This document shows, one piece after another, positions 46,536-56,821 of a DNA stretch of 64,000 bases. The stretch's first letter is position 1, and each line of letters begins with the position of its first letter. The notes beneath the pieces were generated by a model, which had not been told where the DNA came from, made no database searches, and saw only the letters and a program-made list of their open reading frames with translations. The stretch spans positions 5,394,001 to 5,458,000 of the forward strand of contig NZ_CP125295.1 in the NCBI RefSeq assembly GCF_030412785.1. Direction: 5' to 3'. Source of the DNA: Paraburkholderia sabiae. GTDB taxonomy: Bacteria; Pseudomonadota; Gammaproteobacteria; Burkholderiales; Burkholderiaceae. The position numbers were made by a program, and so were the translations under genes.

Positions 46536-46876
46536 GAGTTCCTCTGGGAATGCGGGTGCGCTTCACGGCACCCGTGGACCGCCCCCTCGGGCGGATTGCA
46601 AATGCGACATTGTAAACCGTCCGGCATGTCATCCCGACCCGGCTAAATGATTGGAAATCCACGCGTTTGCGGATTTCCCCGGGCGCGGCGCGGGCAAGCG
46701 CCCGGCTCGAGCGGCCCCGAGCCCGCTCGGCTCCATGCTGAGCGGCCATCTGCATGCCCGCCCGCGCTTTTCGTGGGCGCACGGACGCTGTGTATACTTG
46801 CGCAACTTTCGTTGGGCGGCGGCCACGGCAGCAGGCCGTGTGGACCGGACGCCCGTCTCTCCCGGCATCGATTCGC
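46536..46876. other. Divergent promoter region between msbA and the WaaE-like gene
   Basis: 341 bp without a convincing gene; short open frames here lack ribosome sites and conserved composition. A TATACT (46793-46798) faces the rightward glycosyltransferase and a TACAAT on the minus strand (46609-46614) faces msbA. I could not place confident -35 elements. The GC-rich centre (46670-46770) contains inverted CCGGGCG-type words but no clear terminator. Confidence 0.5.
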
Positions 46877-47644
46877 ATGACACAACCCACACTCGGCGTC
46901 GCCATCATCACGAAGAATGCCGCGCTCCGGCTCGACGAATGCCTGCGCTCAGTCGCGTTCGCCGACGAAATCGTCGTGGTCGACAGCGGCAGCACGGATG
47001 CCACCATCGACATCGCCCGATCGCACGGCGCGCGCGTGCTCACGCATACCGACTGGCCGGGCTTTGGTCCGCAGAAGAACCGAGCACTCGACGCGCTCGG
47101 CACGACCTGGGTGCTCTCGATCGACGCCGATGAGATCGTCACGCCGGAACTGGCCGTCTCGATTGCGAGTGCGCTCGCCACGCCTGCCGCGGATGTCTAT
47201 GCGATCGACCGTCTGTCGGCGTTCTGCGGACACTGGGTGCACCACAGCGGCTGGTATCCCGACTGGATTCCGCGTCTGTTCAAACGCGGCTCGGCGCGCT
47301 TCTCCGACGACCTCGTGCACGAACGGCTGATGTTCGATTCGCCCGCGAAACGTCTGGAAGGCAAACTGATGCACCACTCGTACGAAGACTTTGAGACGGT
47401 GCTGCGCAAGCTCGACGCGTATTCGACGGCAGGCGCGCAGCAGCGCCACGCGGCCGGCCAGCGCGGCAGCTTCGGCAAGGCCATCGCGCGAGGCGCGTGG
47501 GCGTTCGTGCGGACCTACCTGCTGCGCCGCGGATTCCTGGACGGACGCGCGGGCTTCATGATCGCGATGTTCAACGCGGAAACCGTCTACTACCGGTTCA
47601 TGAAGCTGGCGCAATTGGGCCGCAAGGACGTCTCGGCGCGCTGA
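46877..47644 (+). CDS. GT2-family glycosyltransferase, WaaE/KdtX-like (LPS core)
   Basis: 255 aa GT-A enzyme. The opening LGVAIITKNAALRLDECLRSV, the metal-binding region SIDADEIVTPEL and VVVDSGSTDATIDIA are typical of the WaaE/KdtX group, which adds a beta-glucose to heptose in the LPS inner core. GYPDWIPRLFKRG-like and HHSYEDFE blocks follow. The frame is open upstream, but the ATG at 46877 begins the conserved protein. Downstream dnaE is convergent. Confidence 0.88.
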   Translation: MTQPTLGVAIITKNAALRLDECLRSVAFADEIVVVDSGSTDATIDIARSHGARVLTHTDWPGFGPQKNRALDALGTTWVLSIDADEIVTPELAVSIASALATPAADVYAIDRLSAFCGHWVHHSGWYPDWIPRLFKRGSARFSDDLVHERLMFDSPAKRLEGKLMHHSYEDFETVLRKLDAYSTAGAQQRHAAGQRGSFGKAIARGAWAFVRTYLLRRGFLDGRAGFMIAMFNAETVYYRFMKLAQLGRKDVSAR

Positions 47645-47661
47645 CCGCATTCCGAACCGAC

Positions 47662-47680
47662 GCCCGCCATTCAAGCGGGC
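47662..47680. terminator. Weak bidirectional hairpin between the WaaE-like gene and dnaE
   Basis: GCCCGC (47662-47667) and GCGGGC (47675-47680) form a six-pair stem with a seven-base loop in the 46-bp gap between two convergent genes. Only two T follow in either direction, so termination strength is doubtful. Confidence 0.4.
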
Positions 47681-47690
47681 TTCGCACGGA

Positions 47691-50600
47691 TCAATACACG
47701 ATCTCAATCGCGCTGCCGGAAAACTCGTTGCGCAATGCCGCGAGCAATTCATCCGTCGGCTTCACGCGCCACGCGTCGCCGAGGCGCACCTCGCCTTCCG
47801 CGTTGTCACTGCGATAGACGATCTGCACGGCGAGCCCGTTCGGCATCGGCGCGGAAGGCCGCTGCGAGCGCCCGCCCGAGTCCCCATTGAAGCCGCCGCG
47901 GCCGCCGCTGCGAGCAACGGGCGCCGCCGCCACTTCAGCATCTTCCGGTTTCGCGCGATACGCCTCCAGCACGGAGCGCAGCGCATGCGCGTTCGCGTTG
48001 CCGTTCATCTGCACCTTCACAGCCTGCGCGTAACGCGTGCGGGCACGACCGAGATCCATCGGCGTATCGACGGTGAAGCGGATGCCGCCCGTGAACGCGT
48101 CGTTGCGCGCCTGGCCTTGCACGACGAGCAGTTCGTCTTCCTTGAACAGCTGCTTGTGCGCTTCGAACTGCTCGTTGAAGACGGTTACTTCGCACTGGCC
48201 CGTGCCGTCGTCGAGCAGCGCAATCAGCATCTTGCCGCGCTGAGTCATCTGCGTGCGCAGCGATACGATCACGCCCGCCACCAGCTTATCGCGCCCTTCC
48301 TTCAGTTCGCCGATCTTCTGGCGCACGAAGCGACGCACTTCGTCCTTGTACGCGTCGAACAGATGGCCCGACAGATAGAAGCCGAGCGCCGTCTTCTCTT
48401 CCTGCAGACGCCGCTTGTCCGGCCACGCGGGTTCGTCGATGAGTTCGTGGCCCTGCGACGGCGCATCGCCCATATCGAAGAGACCTGCCTGCATCGCGTT
48501 GGCGCTCGCCTGGTCGGCGGCTTCCATCGCGAGCGAGACAGACGCGATCAACTGCGCGCGGTTCTCGTGCAGAGAGTCAAACGCGCCTGCGCGGATCAGC
48601 GCTTCGATCGTGCGACGATTGACGATGCGTCGGTCGATCCGGTTGCAGAAATCGAAGATATCGATGAACGGACTTTCTTCGCGCGCGCGCAGAATTTCTT
48701 CGATCGCGTTCTGGCCGCTGCCCTTGATTGCGCCAAGACCGTAGCGAATGGTGCGCGAGCGCTTGCCGTCGCTTTCGGCAACCGGCTCGAAACGGTACGC
48801 CGACAGGTTGATATCCGGCGGCAGCACGGCCATCTTGTTCGCGAGGCAATCTTCGAACAGGATCTTGACCTTGTCCGTGTCGTCCATCGCGAGCGACATG
48901 TTGGCCGCCATGAATTCGGCGGGATGGTGAGCCTTGAGCCACGCGGTGTGATACGCGAGTAGCGCATAGGCGGCCGCGTGCGACTTGTTGAAGCCGTAGC
49001 CCGCGAACTTCTCCATCAGGTCGAATGTTTCGTCGGCCTTCTCGCGCGTCAAACCGTTCTTGGCCGCGCCTTCCGCGAAGATCTCGCGATGCTTCGCCAT
49101 TTCCTCGGGCTTCTTCTTGCCCATCGCGCGACGCAGCAAGTCGGCGCCGCCCAGCGAATAGCCGCCGATGATCTGCGCCATCTGCATCACCTGCTCCTGA
49201 TAGACCATGATGCCGTAGGTCTCTTTCAGAACAGGTTCAACGCGCGGATCCGGATACTCGACGGTTTCGCGGCCGTGCTTACGCGCGCAGAAGCTCGGAA
49301 TCAGATCCATCGGGCCTGGACGATACAACGCCACGAGCGCGATGATGTCCTCGAAGCGGTCGGGCTGCGCGTCCTTCAGCATGCCCTGCATGCCGCGGCT
49401 TTCCAGCTGGAACACGGCGACCGTATTCGCTTTCTTGAGGATCGAGAACGAAGCGGGATCGTCGAGCGGCACCTGGGCCAGCGACCAGTTTTCCTTCGAC
49501 GGATCGAGACGGCGAATATAGCGCTCGGCCCAGTCGAGAATGGTCAGCGTGGTCAGACCCAGAAAGTCGAACTTCACGAGGCCGACGGCTTCGACGTCGT
49601 CCTTGTCGTACTGGCTCACGACGCCGCTTTCGTCGCCCTGCGTGTAAAGCGGGCAGAAGTCGGTCAGCTTGCCGGGCGCGATCAGCACGCCGCCCGCGTG
49701 CATGCCGACGTTACGCGTCAGGCCTTCCACGCGCTGCGCGAGTTCGAGCAGCTGGTGCACTTCGTCTTCGTTGTCGAAGCGCTCCTGCAGCAGCGGCTCT
49801 TCCTTCATCGCGTCGGCGATGGTGACGTGCTTGCCCGGCTTGAACGGAATCAGCTTCGCGACGCCGTCCGTGAACATGTAGCCGAGATCGAGCACGCGGC
49901 CGATGTCGCGCACGGCCGCCTTTGCGGCCATCGTGCCGAACGTGGCGATCTGCGACACGGCATCCGCACCGTATTTCTCCTTCACGTACTGGATCACGCG
50001 ATCGCGGCCGTGCTGGCAGAAGTCGATGTCGAAGTCGGGCATCGACACCCGCTCCGGATTCAGAAAACGTTCGAACAGCAGGTTGTAGCGCAGCGGATCG
50101 AGGTCGGTAATGCCGAGCGCGTACGCGACCAGCGAACCGGCACCCGAGCCCCGGCCAGGGCCGACTGGCACGCCGTTGTTCTTTGCCCAGTTGATGAAGT
50201 CCGCGACGATCAGGAAGTAGCCGGGAAAGCCCATCTTGATGATCGTGCCGCACTCGAAATCGAGGCGCGCGTAGTAGCTTTCGCGCTGCGCATCGCGTTC
50301 GGTCTGCTCGGGGAACAGCTGCTCAAGACGCTTTTCCAGGCCTTCTTTCGACAGCTGCACGAGGTAGTCGTCGAGCGACATGCCGTCCGGCGTCGGGAAC
50401 AACGGCAGCTTGGGCTTGCCGAGTTCGAGCGTGAGATTGCAGCGTTTCGCGATTTCGACGGTGTTCGCAATCGCGGACGGAATGTCCGCATACAACGCAG
50501 CCATTTCGTCTTGCGTGCGGAAATACTGGTCCGTCGTGAAACGCTTCTGACGGCGCGGATTCGCGAGAATATCGCCTTCGGAAATGCACACGCGCGCTTC

Positions 50601-51242
50601 GTGCGCGGTGAAGTCGTCGGGCGTCATGAACTGCAGCGGATGCGTGGCGACGACAGGCAGCTTCAGCGCCGCTGCGAGCGAGACGGCCTGCTGCACGTAG
50701 GCTTCTCCGCCGGGTTGCCCGCCGCGCTGCAATTCGATGTAGAAACCGTTCGGGAAAATCTGCGCCCAGCGCTGTGCGTTGCGCCGTGCGGCTTCATCGT
50801 TGCCCGCCGCAAGCGCGAGACCGACGTCGCCATGCTGCGCGCCCGACAACGCCAGTAGCCCCTCGGCGAGACCGCTTTCGAGCCAAGCCGTTTCCACTTC
50901 CGCGCGCCCGCGATACTGATTCGTGAGCCACGCCTTCGACAGCAGTTCGCAAAGATTCAGATAGCCGGTCTTGTTTTTGACCAGCAGCAGAAGTCGCGAA
51001 GGCTTGTCGCGGTCGTCGGGATTCGTGATCCAGACGTCGCAGCCGGCAATGGGTTTGACCCCTTTGCCACGGGCTTCCTGGTAAAAACGGACGAGACCGA
51101 ATGCGTTGCCGAGATCGGTGAGCGCGAGCGCGCCCTGACCGTCTTTGGCAGCGGCATCGACGACGTCGTCGATGCGCACGATGCCATCGGCAATCGAGAA
51201 TTCGGAGTGAACGCGGAGATGGACGAAGCGGGGATCTGACAT
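47691..51242 (-). CDS. dnaE: DNA polymerase III subunit alpha
   Basis: About 1183 aa replicative polymerase catalytic subunit (DnaE1 type). The N-terminal PHP domain starts [15 protein letters not shown]. The palm region has [18 protein letters not shown] and the catalytic [10 protein letters not shown] near residue 405. Further blocks are [25 protein letters not shown] and, near the C-terminus, the OB-fold ([39 protein letters not shown]). The start is either the ATG at 51242, as in the family, or an ATG three codons upstream that is better spaced from a GGCGGGG. It is transcribed away from trhO. Confidence 0.96.
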   Translation of the reverse strand: MSDPRFVHLRVHSEFSIADGIVRIDDVVDAAAKDGQGALALTDLGNAFGLVRFYQEARGKGVKPIAGCDVWITNPDDRDKPSRLLLLVKNKTGYLNLCELLSKAWLTNQYRGRAEVETAWLESGLAEGLLALSGAQHGDVGLALAAGNDEAARRNAQRWAQIFPNGFYIELQRGGQPGGEAYVQQAVSLAAALKLPVVATHPLQFMTPDDFTAHEARVCISEGDILANPRRQKRFTTDQYFRTQDEMAALYADIPSAIANTVEIAKRCNLTLELGKPKLPLFPTPDGMSLDDYLVQLSKEGLEKRLEQLFPEQTERDAQRESYYARLDFECGTIIKMGFPGYFLIVADFINWAKNNGVPVGPGRGSGAGSLVAYALGITDLDPLRYNLLFERFLNPERVSMPDFDIDFCQHGRDRVIQYVKEKYGADAVSQIATFGTMAAKAAVRDIGRVLDLGYMFTDGVAKLIPFKPGKHVTIADAMKEEPLLQERFDNEDEVHQLLELAQRVEGLTRNVGMHAGGVLIAPGKLTDFCPLYTQGDESGVVSQYDKDDVEAVGLVKFDFLGLTTLTILDWAERYIRRLDPSKENWSLAQVPLDDPASFSILKKANTVAVFQLESRGMQGMLKDAQPDRFEDIIALVALYRPGPMDLIPSFCARKHGRETVEYPDPRVEPVLKETYGIMVYQEQVMQMAQIIGGYSLGGADLLRRAMGKKKPEEMAKHREIFAEGAAKNGLTREKADETFDLMEKFAGYGFNKSHAAAYALLAYHTAWLKAHHPAEFMAANMSLAMDDTDKVKILFEDCLANKMAVLPPDINLSAYRFEPVAESDGKRSRTIRYGLGAIKGSGQNAIEEILRAREESPFIDIFDFCNRIDRRIVNRRTIEALIRAGAFDSLHENRAQLIASVSLAMEAADQASANAMQAGLFDMGDAPSQGHELIDEPAWPDKRRLQEEKTALGFYLSGHLFDAYKDEVRRFVRQKIGELKEGRDKLVAGVIVSLRTQMTQRGKMLIALLDDGTGQCEVTVFNEQFEAHKQLFKEDELLVVQGQARNDAFTGGIRFTVDTPMDLGRARTRYAQAVKVQMNGNANAHALRSVLEAYRAKPEDAEVAAAPVARSGGRGGFNGDSGGRSQRPSAPMPNGLAVQIVYRSDNAEGEVRLGDAWRVKPTDELLAALRNEFSGSAIEIVY

Positions 51243-51534
51243 GGGCGACATTGTAACCCCGCCCTTCCGAAAATTTTCGGCGAAACCGGGCCCAAACTGC
51301 GCCGTTGGCCATCCGGCCAGGGATGCTCGGGCTGGCGCGTTTGTCAACGGCGCTTTGCGCGAATCGAGGTCGGCCGAACGGCTATTTCGACGCAGGTCAA
51401 TATGCCTTACGGCAGATTGCAGGCCGATTCTCAGGATGAGGGATAATACGCGTTCGAATCCATTTTCTGCCGTACGCGTGCTGCGCCCGCCCTCGATGCG
51501 CGCGCCGGGCACGGCGCTTTATCGCTGGACCAGC

Positions 51535-52410
51535 ATGAATATCCTGAATCTTTCGGCCTACCAGTTCTCGACCCTCGACAACACCGTTGAATGGCGGCCG
51601 CTCGTCACCGCGCGCTGCAACGAACTCGGCCTGCGCGGCACCATCCTGCTCGCGCCGGAAGGCATCAACCTGTTTGTCGCGGGTGAAATTGCGCAGGTGC
51701 GCGAATTCATCCACTACGTTCGCCACGATCCGCTGTTCGAAGGCAAGTTCGCCGAGCTTCAGTTCAAGGAAAGCCTGTCGGAGAAGCAGCCGTTCCGCCG
51801 CATGCTCGTCAAGCTCAAGCGCGAAATCATCACCATGAAGAAGCCGGCCATCAAGCCGGAACTGGGCCGCGCGCCGTCCGTCGACGCGCGCACGCTGAAA
51901 GAATGGCTCGACCGCGGCCACGACGACGCAGGCCGCCCCGTCGTGATGCTCGACACGCGTAATGCATTCGAAGTCGACGTCGGCACGTTCGACAACGCGC
52001 TCGACTACCGCATCACCAGGTTCAGCGAGTTCCCCGAGGTCATTGAGCAGAATCGCGCGGACCTGGAAGGCAAGACGGTGGTGTCGTTCTGCACGGGCGG
52101 CATCCGTTGCGAAAAAGCGGCCATCCATATGAAGGACGTCGGCATCGACAACGTCTATCAGCTCGAAGGCGGAATCCTGAAGTATTTCGAGGAAGTGGGC
52201 GGCGCACACTACAACGGCGAGTGCTTCGTGTTCGACTACCGCACCGCGCTTGATCCGAGCCTGCAGCCGACCGCGACCGTGCAATGCTTCGGTTGTCGCG
52301 CCGTCGTCACACCGGAGGAACAGAAGTCGCCGTTTTACGTGCCGGGCAAGACGTGCGCGTCCTGCCATCCGGAAGCGCAGCCGCAGGCCGATGCGGCCCA
52401 CGCGGCATAA
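51535..52410 (+). CDS. trhO: tRNA uridine(34) hydroxylase TrhO (rhodanese family)
   Basis: 291 aa protein formerly UPF0176/YceA, which makes 5-hydroxyuridine at tRNA position 34 in an O2-dependent way. N-terminal acylphosphatase-like domain ([16 protein letters not shown]) and central rhodanese domain with [17 protein letters not shown] and the active-site loop [13 protein letters not shown] (about 184-196). The C-terminus has a Cys cluster [13 protein letters not shown] with CASC. The frame extends 98 codons upstream, but those precede the conserved ATG at 51535. Confidence 0.92.
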   Translation: MNILNLSAYQFSTLDNTVEWRPLVTARCNELGLRGTILLAPEGINLFVAGEIAQVREFIHYVRHDPLFEGKFAELQFKESLSEKQPFRRMLVKLKREIITMKKPAIKPELGRAPSVDARTLKEWLDRGHDDAGRPVVMLDTRNAFEVDVGTFDNALDYRITRFSEFPEVIEQNRADLEGKTVVSFCTGGIRCEKAAIHMKDVGIDNVYQLEGGILKYFEEVGGAHYNGECFVFDYRTALDPSLQPTATVQCFGCRAVVTPEEQKSPFYVPGKTCASCHPEAQPQADAAHAA

Positions 52411-52479
52411 GCAGCGTCATCGTTTCCGCATGAACCCGTTTTGCATGAGCCGCGCCGCTGCGGCTCATGACGTCCTCGC

Positions 52480-53364
52480 ATGACGACCTATCGCGGACGT
52501 TTCGCGCCCTCGCCGACGGGCCCGCTGCATATCGGCTCGCTCGTCAGCGCGCTCGCCAGCTGGCTCGATGCGCGAGCGCATTGCGGCACGTGGCTCGTGC
52601 GGATCGAAGACATCGACGGTCCGCGCACCGTGCCCGGCGCAGCGGAAGACATACTCGACACGCTCACTCGCTTCGGCATGGTGGCCGATGAACCGCCCGT
52701 CTGGCAAAGCCAGCGCATGGCGCTTTACCAGCGGGAATTCGAACGTCTGCAGACCACCGGACTCGTCTATCCATGCGGCTGCACGCGCAAAGAAATCACC
52801 GATTCGCTCGTGCAGGCGCACGCCCGCCACACCACACTTGCGTATCCCGGCACCTGCCGCAACGGTCTGCACGGCAAGCCCGCGCGAGCGTGGCGGCTGC
52901 GCGTGCCCGACGGCGATGCCGCCATCGTGACGTTCGACGATCGCTGGCAAGGCCGTCAGACCCAGAATCTCGCCACCGACGTCGGTGACTTCGTGCTGCG
53001 TCGGGCGGACGATCAGTGGGCTTATCAGCTGGCTGTCGTCGTCGACGATGCGGATCAGGGGATCACCCATATCGTGCGTGGCGCCGATCTGCTCGACTCG
53101 ACCGCCCGACAGATCTATCTGCAGCGTTGTCTGGGCGTGCCCACGCCCTCTTATCTCCACGTGCCCGTCGTGACGAACGCCGACGGAGACAAGCTCAGCA
53201 AGCAGACGGGTGCAGCAGCGCTCGATACCGTCAAGCCGCTCGTCGCGCTGAACGAAGCCGCGCGCCACCTTGGCCTGAAACTGGGCGACGCGGCCACGAC
53301 ATCGCTCGACGCGTTCTACACGGAAGCAACCGCAGCGTGGTCCGAGCGCATAAAGCGCCAATAA
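52480..53364 (+). CDS. gluQ: Glutamyl-Q tRNA(Asp) synthetase
   Basis: 294 aa truncated GluRS paralogue that attaches glutamate to queuosine 34 of tRNA(Asp). The class I motif is [16 protein letters not shown] (HIGH equivalent HIGS, about 11-26) and the KMSKS equivalent is KLSKQ near residue 231. The zinc-site Cys residues CGC (about 99-101) and YPGTC (about 123-127) are present. The anticodon-binding domain is absent, as expected for this family. It ends at a bidirectional terminator. Confidence 0.93.
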   Translation: MTTYRGRFAPSPTGPLHIGSLVSALASWLDARAHCGTWLVRIEDIDGPRTVPGAAEDILDTLTRFGMVADEPPVWQSQRMALYQREFERLQTTGLVYPCGCTRKEITDSLVQAHARHTTLAYPGTCRNGLHGKPARAWRLRVPDGDAAIVTFDDRWQGRQTQNLATDVGDFVLRRADDQWAYQLAVVVDDADQGITHIVRGADLLDSTARQIYLQRCLGVPTPSYLHVPVVTNADGDKLSKQTGAAALDTVKPLVALNEAARHLGLKLGDAATTSLDAFYTEATAAWSERIKRQ

Positions 53365-53389
53365 AAAATGGCGCCTGAAAAGGCGCCAT
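53361..53389. terminator. Bidirectional intrinsic terminator between gluQ and rhlE
   Basis: An eight-pair perfect stem (ATGGCGCC at 53368-53375, complement at 53382-53389) with a six-base loop. On the minus strand it is followed by a run of six T, making it a good terminator for the leftward rhlE. On the plus strand only CTTC follows. Confidence 0.85.
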
Positions 53390-53423
53390 CTTCAACGAAC
53401 CAAAACCTACAACCGCCGCGACA

Positions 53424-54875
53424 TCAATTCGACGTCGTCGTCTTGCGCGGCATTCCGAACCCACCCAGCAACGCCGCCAGCGGCTGCTTCGACGCAGGCT
53501 TCTGTGGCGCGGCAGGCGCTTCCTCGCGCTTGGCGGCCGACGAGGGCGACGGCTCGTAGGGCTTGAGGAAGAAATCGTCGATGGGCTGCTGACGATGATG
53601 CGAGCCGTGCGACGGACGCTCGTGCGCACCCGTCGTCCGACGGCGGCTGCCGCCGCGATCGTCGCGCTCGCGCCGCGAGCCCCGCTCGTCGTGATGATGA
53701 CGCACGGGTGTATCGACCGTCAGACGCTGAACCTCCAGCGGACGCTTGATCAGCTTTTCGATATCGGCCAGTTGCTTGCGCTCGTTCGGGCTGAACAGCG
53801 ACAACGCATCGCCTGACGCACCCGCACGGCCCGTCCGGCCGATCCGGTGCACGTAGTCTTCCGCGTTGAACGGCAGATCGAAGTTGATCACGGCGGGCAG
53901 TTCGGCGATATCGAGACCGCGCGCGGCCACGTCGGTCGCGACGAGGGCTTCGATCTCGCCGCGCTTGAACGCGTCCAGTGCCTGCATCCGTTCGTTTTGC
54001 GAGCGGTCGCCATGAATCGCCGTCGCGACCACGCCGTCGCGTTCCAGCTGACGCGCGAGACGGCTCGCGCCGATCTTGCTGTTGCAGAACACGATCACCT
54101 GCTTGAGGCTGCGCTCGCGGATCAATTGAACGACGGCGCCCGTCTTGTCGCCTTCGGCCACTTCGTAGACGATCTGCGTGACGTTCGTTGCCGTCGAGTT
54201 GCTGCGCGCCACTTCGATCGTCTGCGGATTGCGCAGGTACGTCGACGCGAGCTTCTTGATTTCGGGCGAGAACGTGGCCGAGAACAGCAGCGTCTGACGC
54301 TCGCTCGGCAGCAGGTTCAGGATGCGCTGCAGATCAGGCAGGAAGCCCATGTCGAGCATCCGGTCGGCTTCGTCGAGCACGAGAAGTTGCACCTGGCCGA
54401 GATTGGCCGTCTTCTGCTGCACGTGATCGAGCAGGCGCCCCGGCGTCGCGATCAGGATTTCGACGCCGCGGCGCAGTTCCGCCGATTGCGGGTTCATGTC
54501 GACGCCGCCGAACACAACGGTGCTGCGCAGCGCCGTGTGCTTCGCGTACGACTGCACGTTCGCGGCGACCTGGTCGGCGAGTTCGCGCGTCGGCGTGAGG
54601 ATCAGCGCGCGGACGGGGTGACGTGCCGGCGACGCGCTCGTGTTCGCGAGCGGCAGCAGACGCTGGATGATGGGGAGCGAAAAGCTCGCCGTCTTGCCCG
54701 TGCCCGTCTGGGCGGCGCCCATCACGTCCCGGCCGCCGAGCACGACGGGAATCGCCTGGGCCTGGATCGGCGTCGGCGTCGTGTAGCCCTGCTCCGCGAT
54801 GGCTTTGAGAATGTCGCCGTGAAGGCCGAACTGGTCGAAGGTCGCGTTGGTAGGCGTGGTTGCTGTATCGGACAT
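53424..54875 (-). CDS. rhlE: DEAD-box RNA helicase, RhlE type
   Basis: 483 aa ATP-dependent RNA helicase. Q motif GYTTPTPIQAQAIP, motif I AQTGTGKT (about 54-61), Ia PTRELA, motif II VLDEADRMLD, motif III SAT, motif V ATDVAARGLDI and motif VI HRIGRTGRAG are all intact. The C-terminal 120 residues are a basic, Arg/His/Ser-rich tail (HHHDERGSRRERDDRGGSRR) typical of beta-proteobacterial RhlE. The ATG at 54875 starts the conserved protein. A 430-bp leader without genes precedes it. Confidence 0.93.
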   Translation of the reverse strand: MSDTATTPTNATFDQFGLHGDILKAIAEQGYTTPTPIQAQAIPVVLGGRDVMGAAQTGTGKTASFSLPIIQRLLPLANTSASPARHPVRALILTPTRELADQVAANVQSYAKHTALRSTVVFGGVDMNPQSAELRRGVEILIATPGRLLDHVQQKTANLGQVQLLVLDEADRMLDMGFLPDLQRILNLLPSERQTLLFSATFSPEIKKLASTYLRNPQTIEVARSNSTATNVTQIVYEVAEGDKTGAVVQLIRERSLKQVIVFCNSKIGASRLARQLERDGVVATAIHGDRSQNERMQALDAFKRGEIEALVATDVAARGLDIAELPAVINFDLPFNAEDYVHRIGRTGRAGASGDALSLFSPNERKQLADIEKLIKRPLEVQRLTVDTPVRHHHDERGSRRERDDRGGSRRRTTGAHERPSHGSHHRQQPIDDFFLKPYEPSPSSAAKREEAPAAPQKPASKQPLAALLGGFGMPRKTTTSN

Positions 54876-55305
54876 GGTGGCTTTCGCTAAAAATGCGCCT
54901 GCGCTCGGACCGCTTGCGCGTTGCCAAAGGCGGGCGCGTGGGCGTCCGCTCAAACAGTTTCTGCAGCTTCTTCTGCAGCGGCCGGGGCCGCGGAGGGCAT
55001 CAGGATGAAGGTGGAGCCACGGCGTCCCGTATAAGGCCCGCTTGCGTCACTGCCAGTATCGGCAAGCATGCGGACGGCTCCCGCCGGCGGAAACACCCGC
55101 CGGAAAGGGCGGTATTGTAGCACTTCGGCATTCCAACCCTTGTCGAGCGCGCAGCGGGCTCGCCGATCACCGCTGCGACACACGTACAACAGCCTGTTTC
55201 AAGCGGGGACGGACCACGGCCGACGCGGGCAGCGTAGACGCCGCACAAGGCAATCTGGTGACAGCGGCCCGATGCACACCCTCGGCTTTTCCCGCCCCAC
55301 TTCTT
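54876..55305 (-). promoter_or_regulatory. Long leader / promoter region of rhlE
   Basis: 430 bp between rhlE and the aldehyde dehydrogenase gene. On the minus strand a TACAAT (55114-55119) is followed at once by a strong hairpin, CCGGCGG paired with CCGCCGG (55081-55103), then about 200 bases to the rhlE ATG. That would give an mRNA with a structured leader, as seen for cold-shock-regulated helicase genes. A short in-leader peptide ending APAAAEEAAETV (stop at 54950) has no ribosome site. I could not place a -35. Confidence 0.42.
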
Positions 55306-56742
55306 TCACCACGTTTCGCGCATCACCATCAGCCGCAACTCCGTCATGTCCTCGATCGCGTAGCGGATGCCCTCGCGCCCGAGTCCCGAGTCCTTCACGC
55401 CGCCGTACGGCATGTTGTCGACGCGGAACGACGGCACATCGTTGATGACCACGCCGCCGACTTCGAGTTCATCCCACGCCTGGTGCGCGTGCGCGAGCGA
55501 ATCCGTGAACACGCCCGCCTGGAGGCCGAAATCGCTGTCGTTGACGGTCGCGAGCGCGCTTTTGAAGTCGTCGAATTTTTCGAGGATCGCGACGGGCCCG
55601 AACGCTTCCTTGCGATACAGGTCCGTCTCGCGTCCGACGTTCTCCAGCAGCGTCGCCTCGAACATCGCGCCGTCGACCTTGCCGCCCGCGACGATCTTCG
55701 CGCCCGCCTTCACCGCGCCGTCCATCCAGCCGGCGAGACGCCGCGATTCCGACTCGGAGATCATCGGCCCGACGAAGGTCTTTTCGTCCTTCGGATCGCC
55801 CATTTTCAGCGACTTCGTTTTCGCGATCAGCTTGTCGCGCAGTTCGTCGTAGAGCGACGCGTGCGCGAGAATCCGCTGCACGCCGATACAGCTTTGCCCC
55901 GACTGATAAAACGCGCCGAACGCGAGCCGATCGACGACGTAATCGAGCTTGTCGCGCTGATCGCTATCGACGATAGCGGCCGCGTTGCCGCCCAGTTCCA
56001 GAATCACCTTTTTCTTGCCCGCCTTCGCCTTCAGGTCCCAGCCTACTGCCGGCGAGCCCGTGAAGGAGAGCAGCTTGAAGCGGTCGTCGGTGGTGAAGAG
56101 GTCGGCGCCATCGCGATGCGCGGGCAGAATCGAGAACGCGCCTTTCGGCAGATCCGTCTCCGCGAGCACTTCGCCGATGATCAGCGCGCCAATCGGCGTG
56201 CGGCTCGCCGGTTTCAGCACGAACGGCACACCCGCCGCCAGCGCGGGCGCGACCTTGTGTGCGGCGAGGTTCAGCGGAAAGTTGAATGGCGAGATGAACG
56301 AGCACGGCCCGATAGGCACGCGCTTCACATACGCGTGATAACCCTTCGCGCGCGGCGAGATTTCCAGATTCACGATGTCGCCGTCGATGCGCACCGACTC
56401 TTCCGCCGCAACCTTGAACGTGTCGATCAGACGCGTGGCTTCGCCGCGCGAATCGTTGATCGGCTTGCCGGCTTCGATGCACAGCGCCATCGCCAGTTCG
56501 TCGAAACGCTCGCGAAAGCGCTTTACGCAATGTTCGAGCACGGCCTGGCGCTTGAACGGCGGGAACGCGCGCATCGCGGGCATCGCGTCGACGGCGGCGC
56601 CGATCGCTTTATCGATCGCCTTCGCGTCGGCCATGGCGACGCGCGTCGCCACTTCGCCGCTGAACTTGTCGGTGACTTCGAGATCGGTGTTCGCCGCGAC
56701 GGGTTCGTTCGCGAGGTAGTACGGATAACTCTTCTGCAACAT
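55306..56742 (-). CDS. NAD(P)-dependent aldehyde dehydrogenase
   Basis: 478 aa ALDH superfamily member. Visible: the oxyanion-Asn region ISPFNFPLNLAAHKVAPALAAG, the cofactor loop FTGSPAVGWDLK, the catalytic-Glu motif LELGGNAA (about 247-254), and the catalytic Cys in YQSGQSCIGVQRI (about 275-287). VFTDSLAHAHQAWDELEVGGVVINDVP follows. AAGGAGAACGAGTC precedes the ATG at 56742. It lies 79 bp after the TPP-enzyme gene. The pair could act in sequence, with the TPP enzyme producing an aldehyde that this enzyme oxidises, but the substrate is unknown. Confidence 0.9.
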   Translation of the reverse strand: MLQKSYPYYLANEPVAANTDLEVTDKFSGEVATRVAMADAKAIDKAIGAAVDAMPAMRAFPPFKRQAVLEHCVKRFRERFDELAMALCIEAGKPINDSRGEATRLIDTFKVAAEESVRIDGDIVNLEISPRAKGYHAYVKRVPIGPCSFISPFNFPLNLAAHKVAPALAAGVPFVLKPASRTPIGALIIGEVLAETDLPKGAFSILPAHRDGADLFTTDDRFKLLSFTGSPAVGWDLKAKAGKKKVILELGGNAAAIVDSDQRDKLDYVVDRLAFGAFYQSGQSCIGVQRILAHASLYDELRDKLIAKTKSLKMGDPKDEKTFVGPMISESESRRLAGWMDGAVKAGAKIVAGGKVDGAMFEATLLENVGRETDLYRKEAFGPVAILEKFDDFKSALATVNDSDFGLQAGVFTDSLAHAHQAWDELEVGGVVINDVPSFRVDNMPYGGVKDSGLGREGIRYAIEDMTELRLMVMRETW

Positions 56743-56821
56743 GACTCGTTCTCCTTGATCGACCAGCGAGCGCAGCAAGGGCCGTTCCGTGACAGCGCCG
56801 CCGCGCGCCGCACACAAAGGC

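Noticed and set aside
48978..50858. A 626-codon open frame opposite dnaE
   Set aside because: Shadow frame; dnaE on the other strand has all catalytic motifs.
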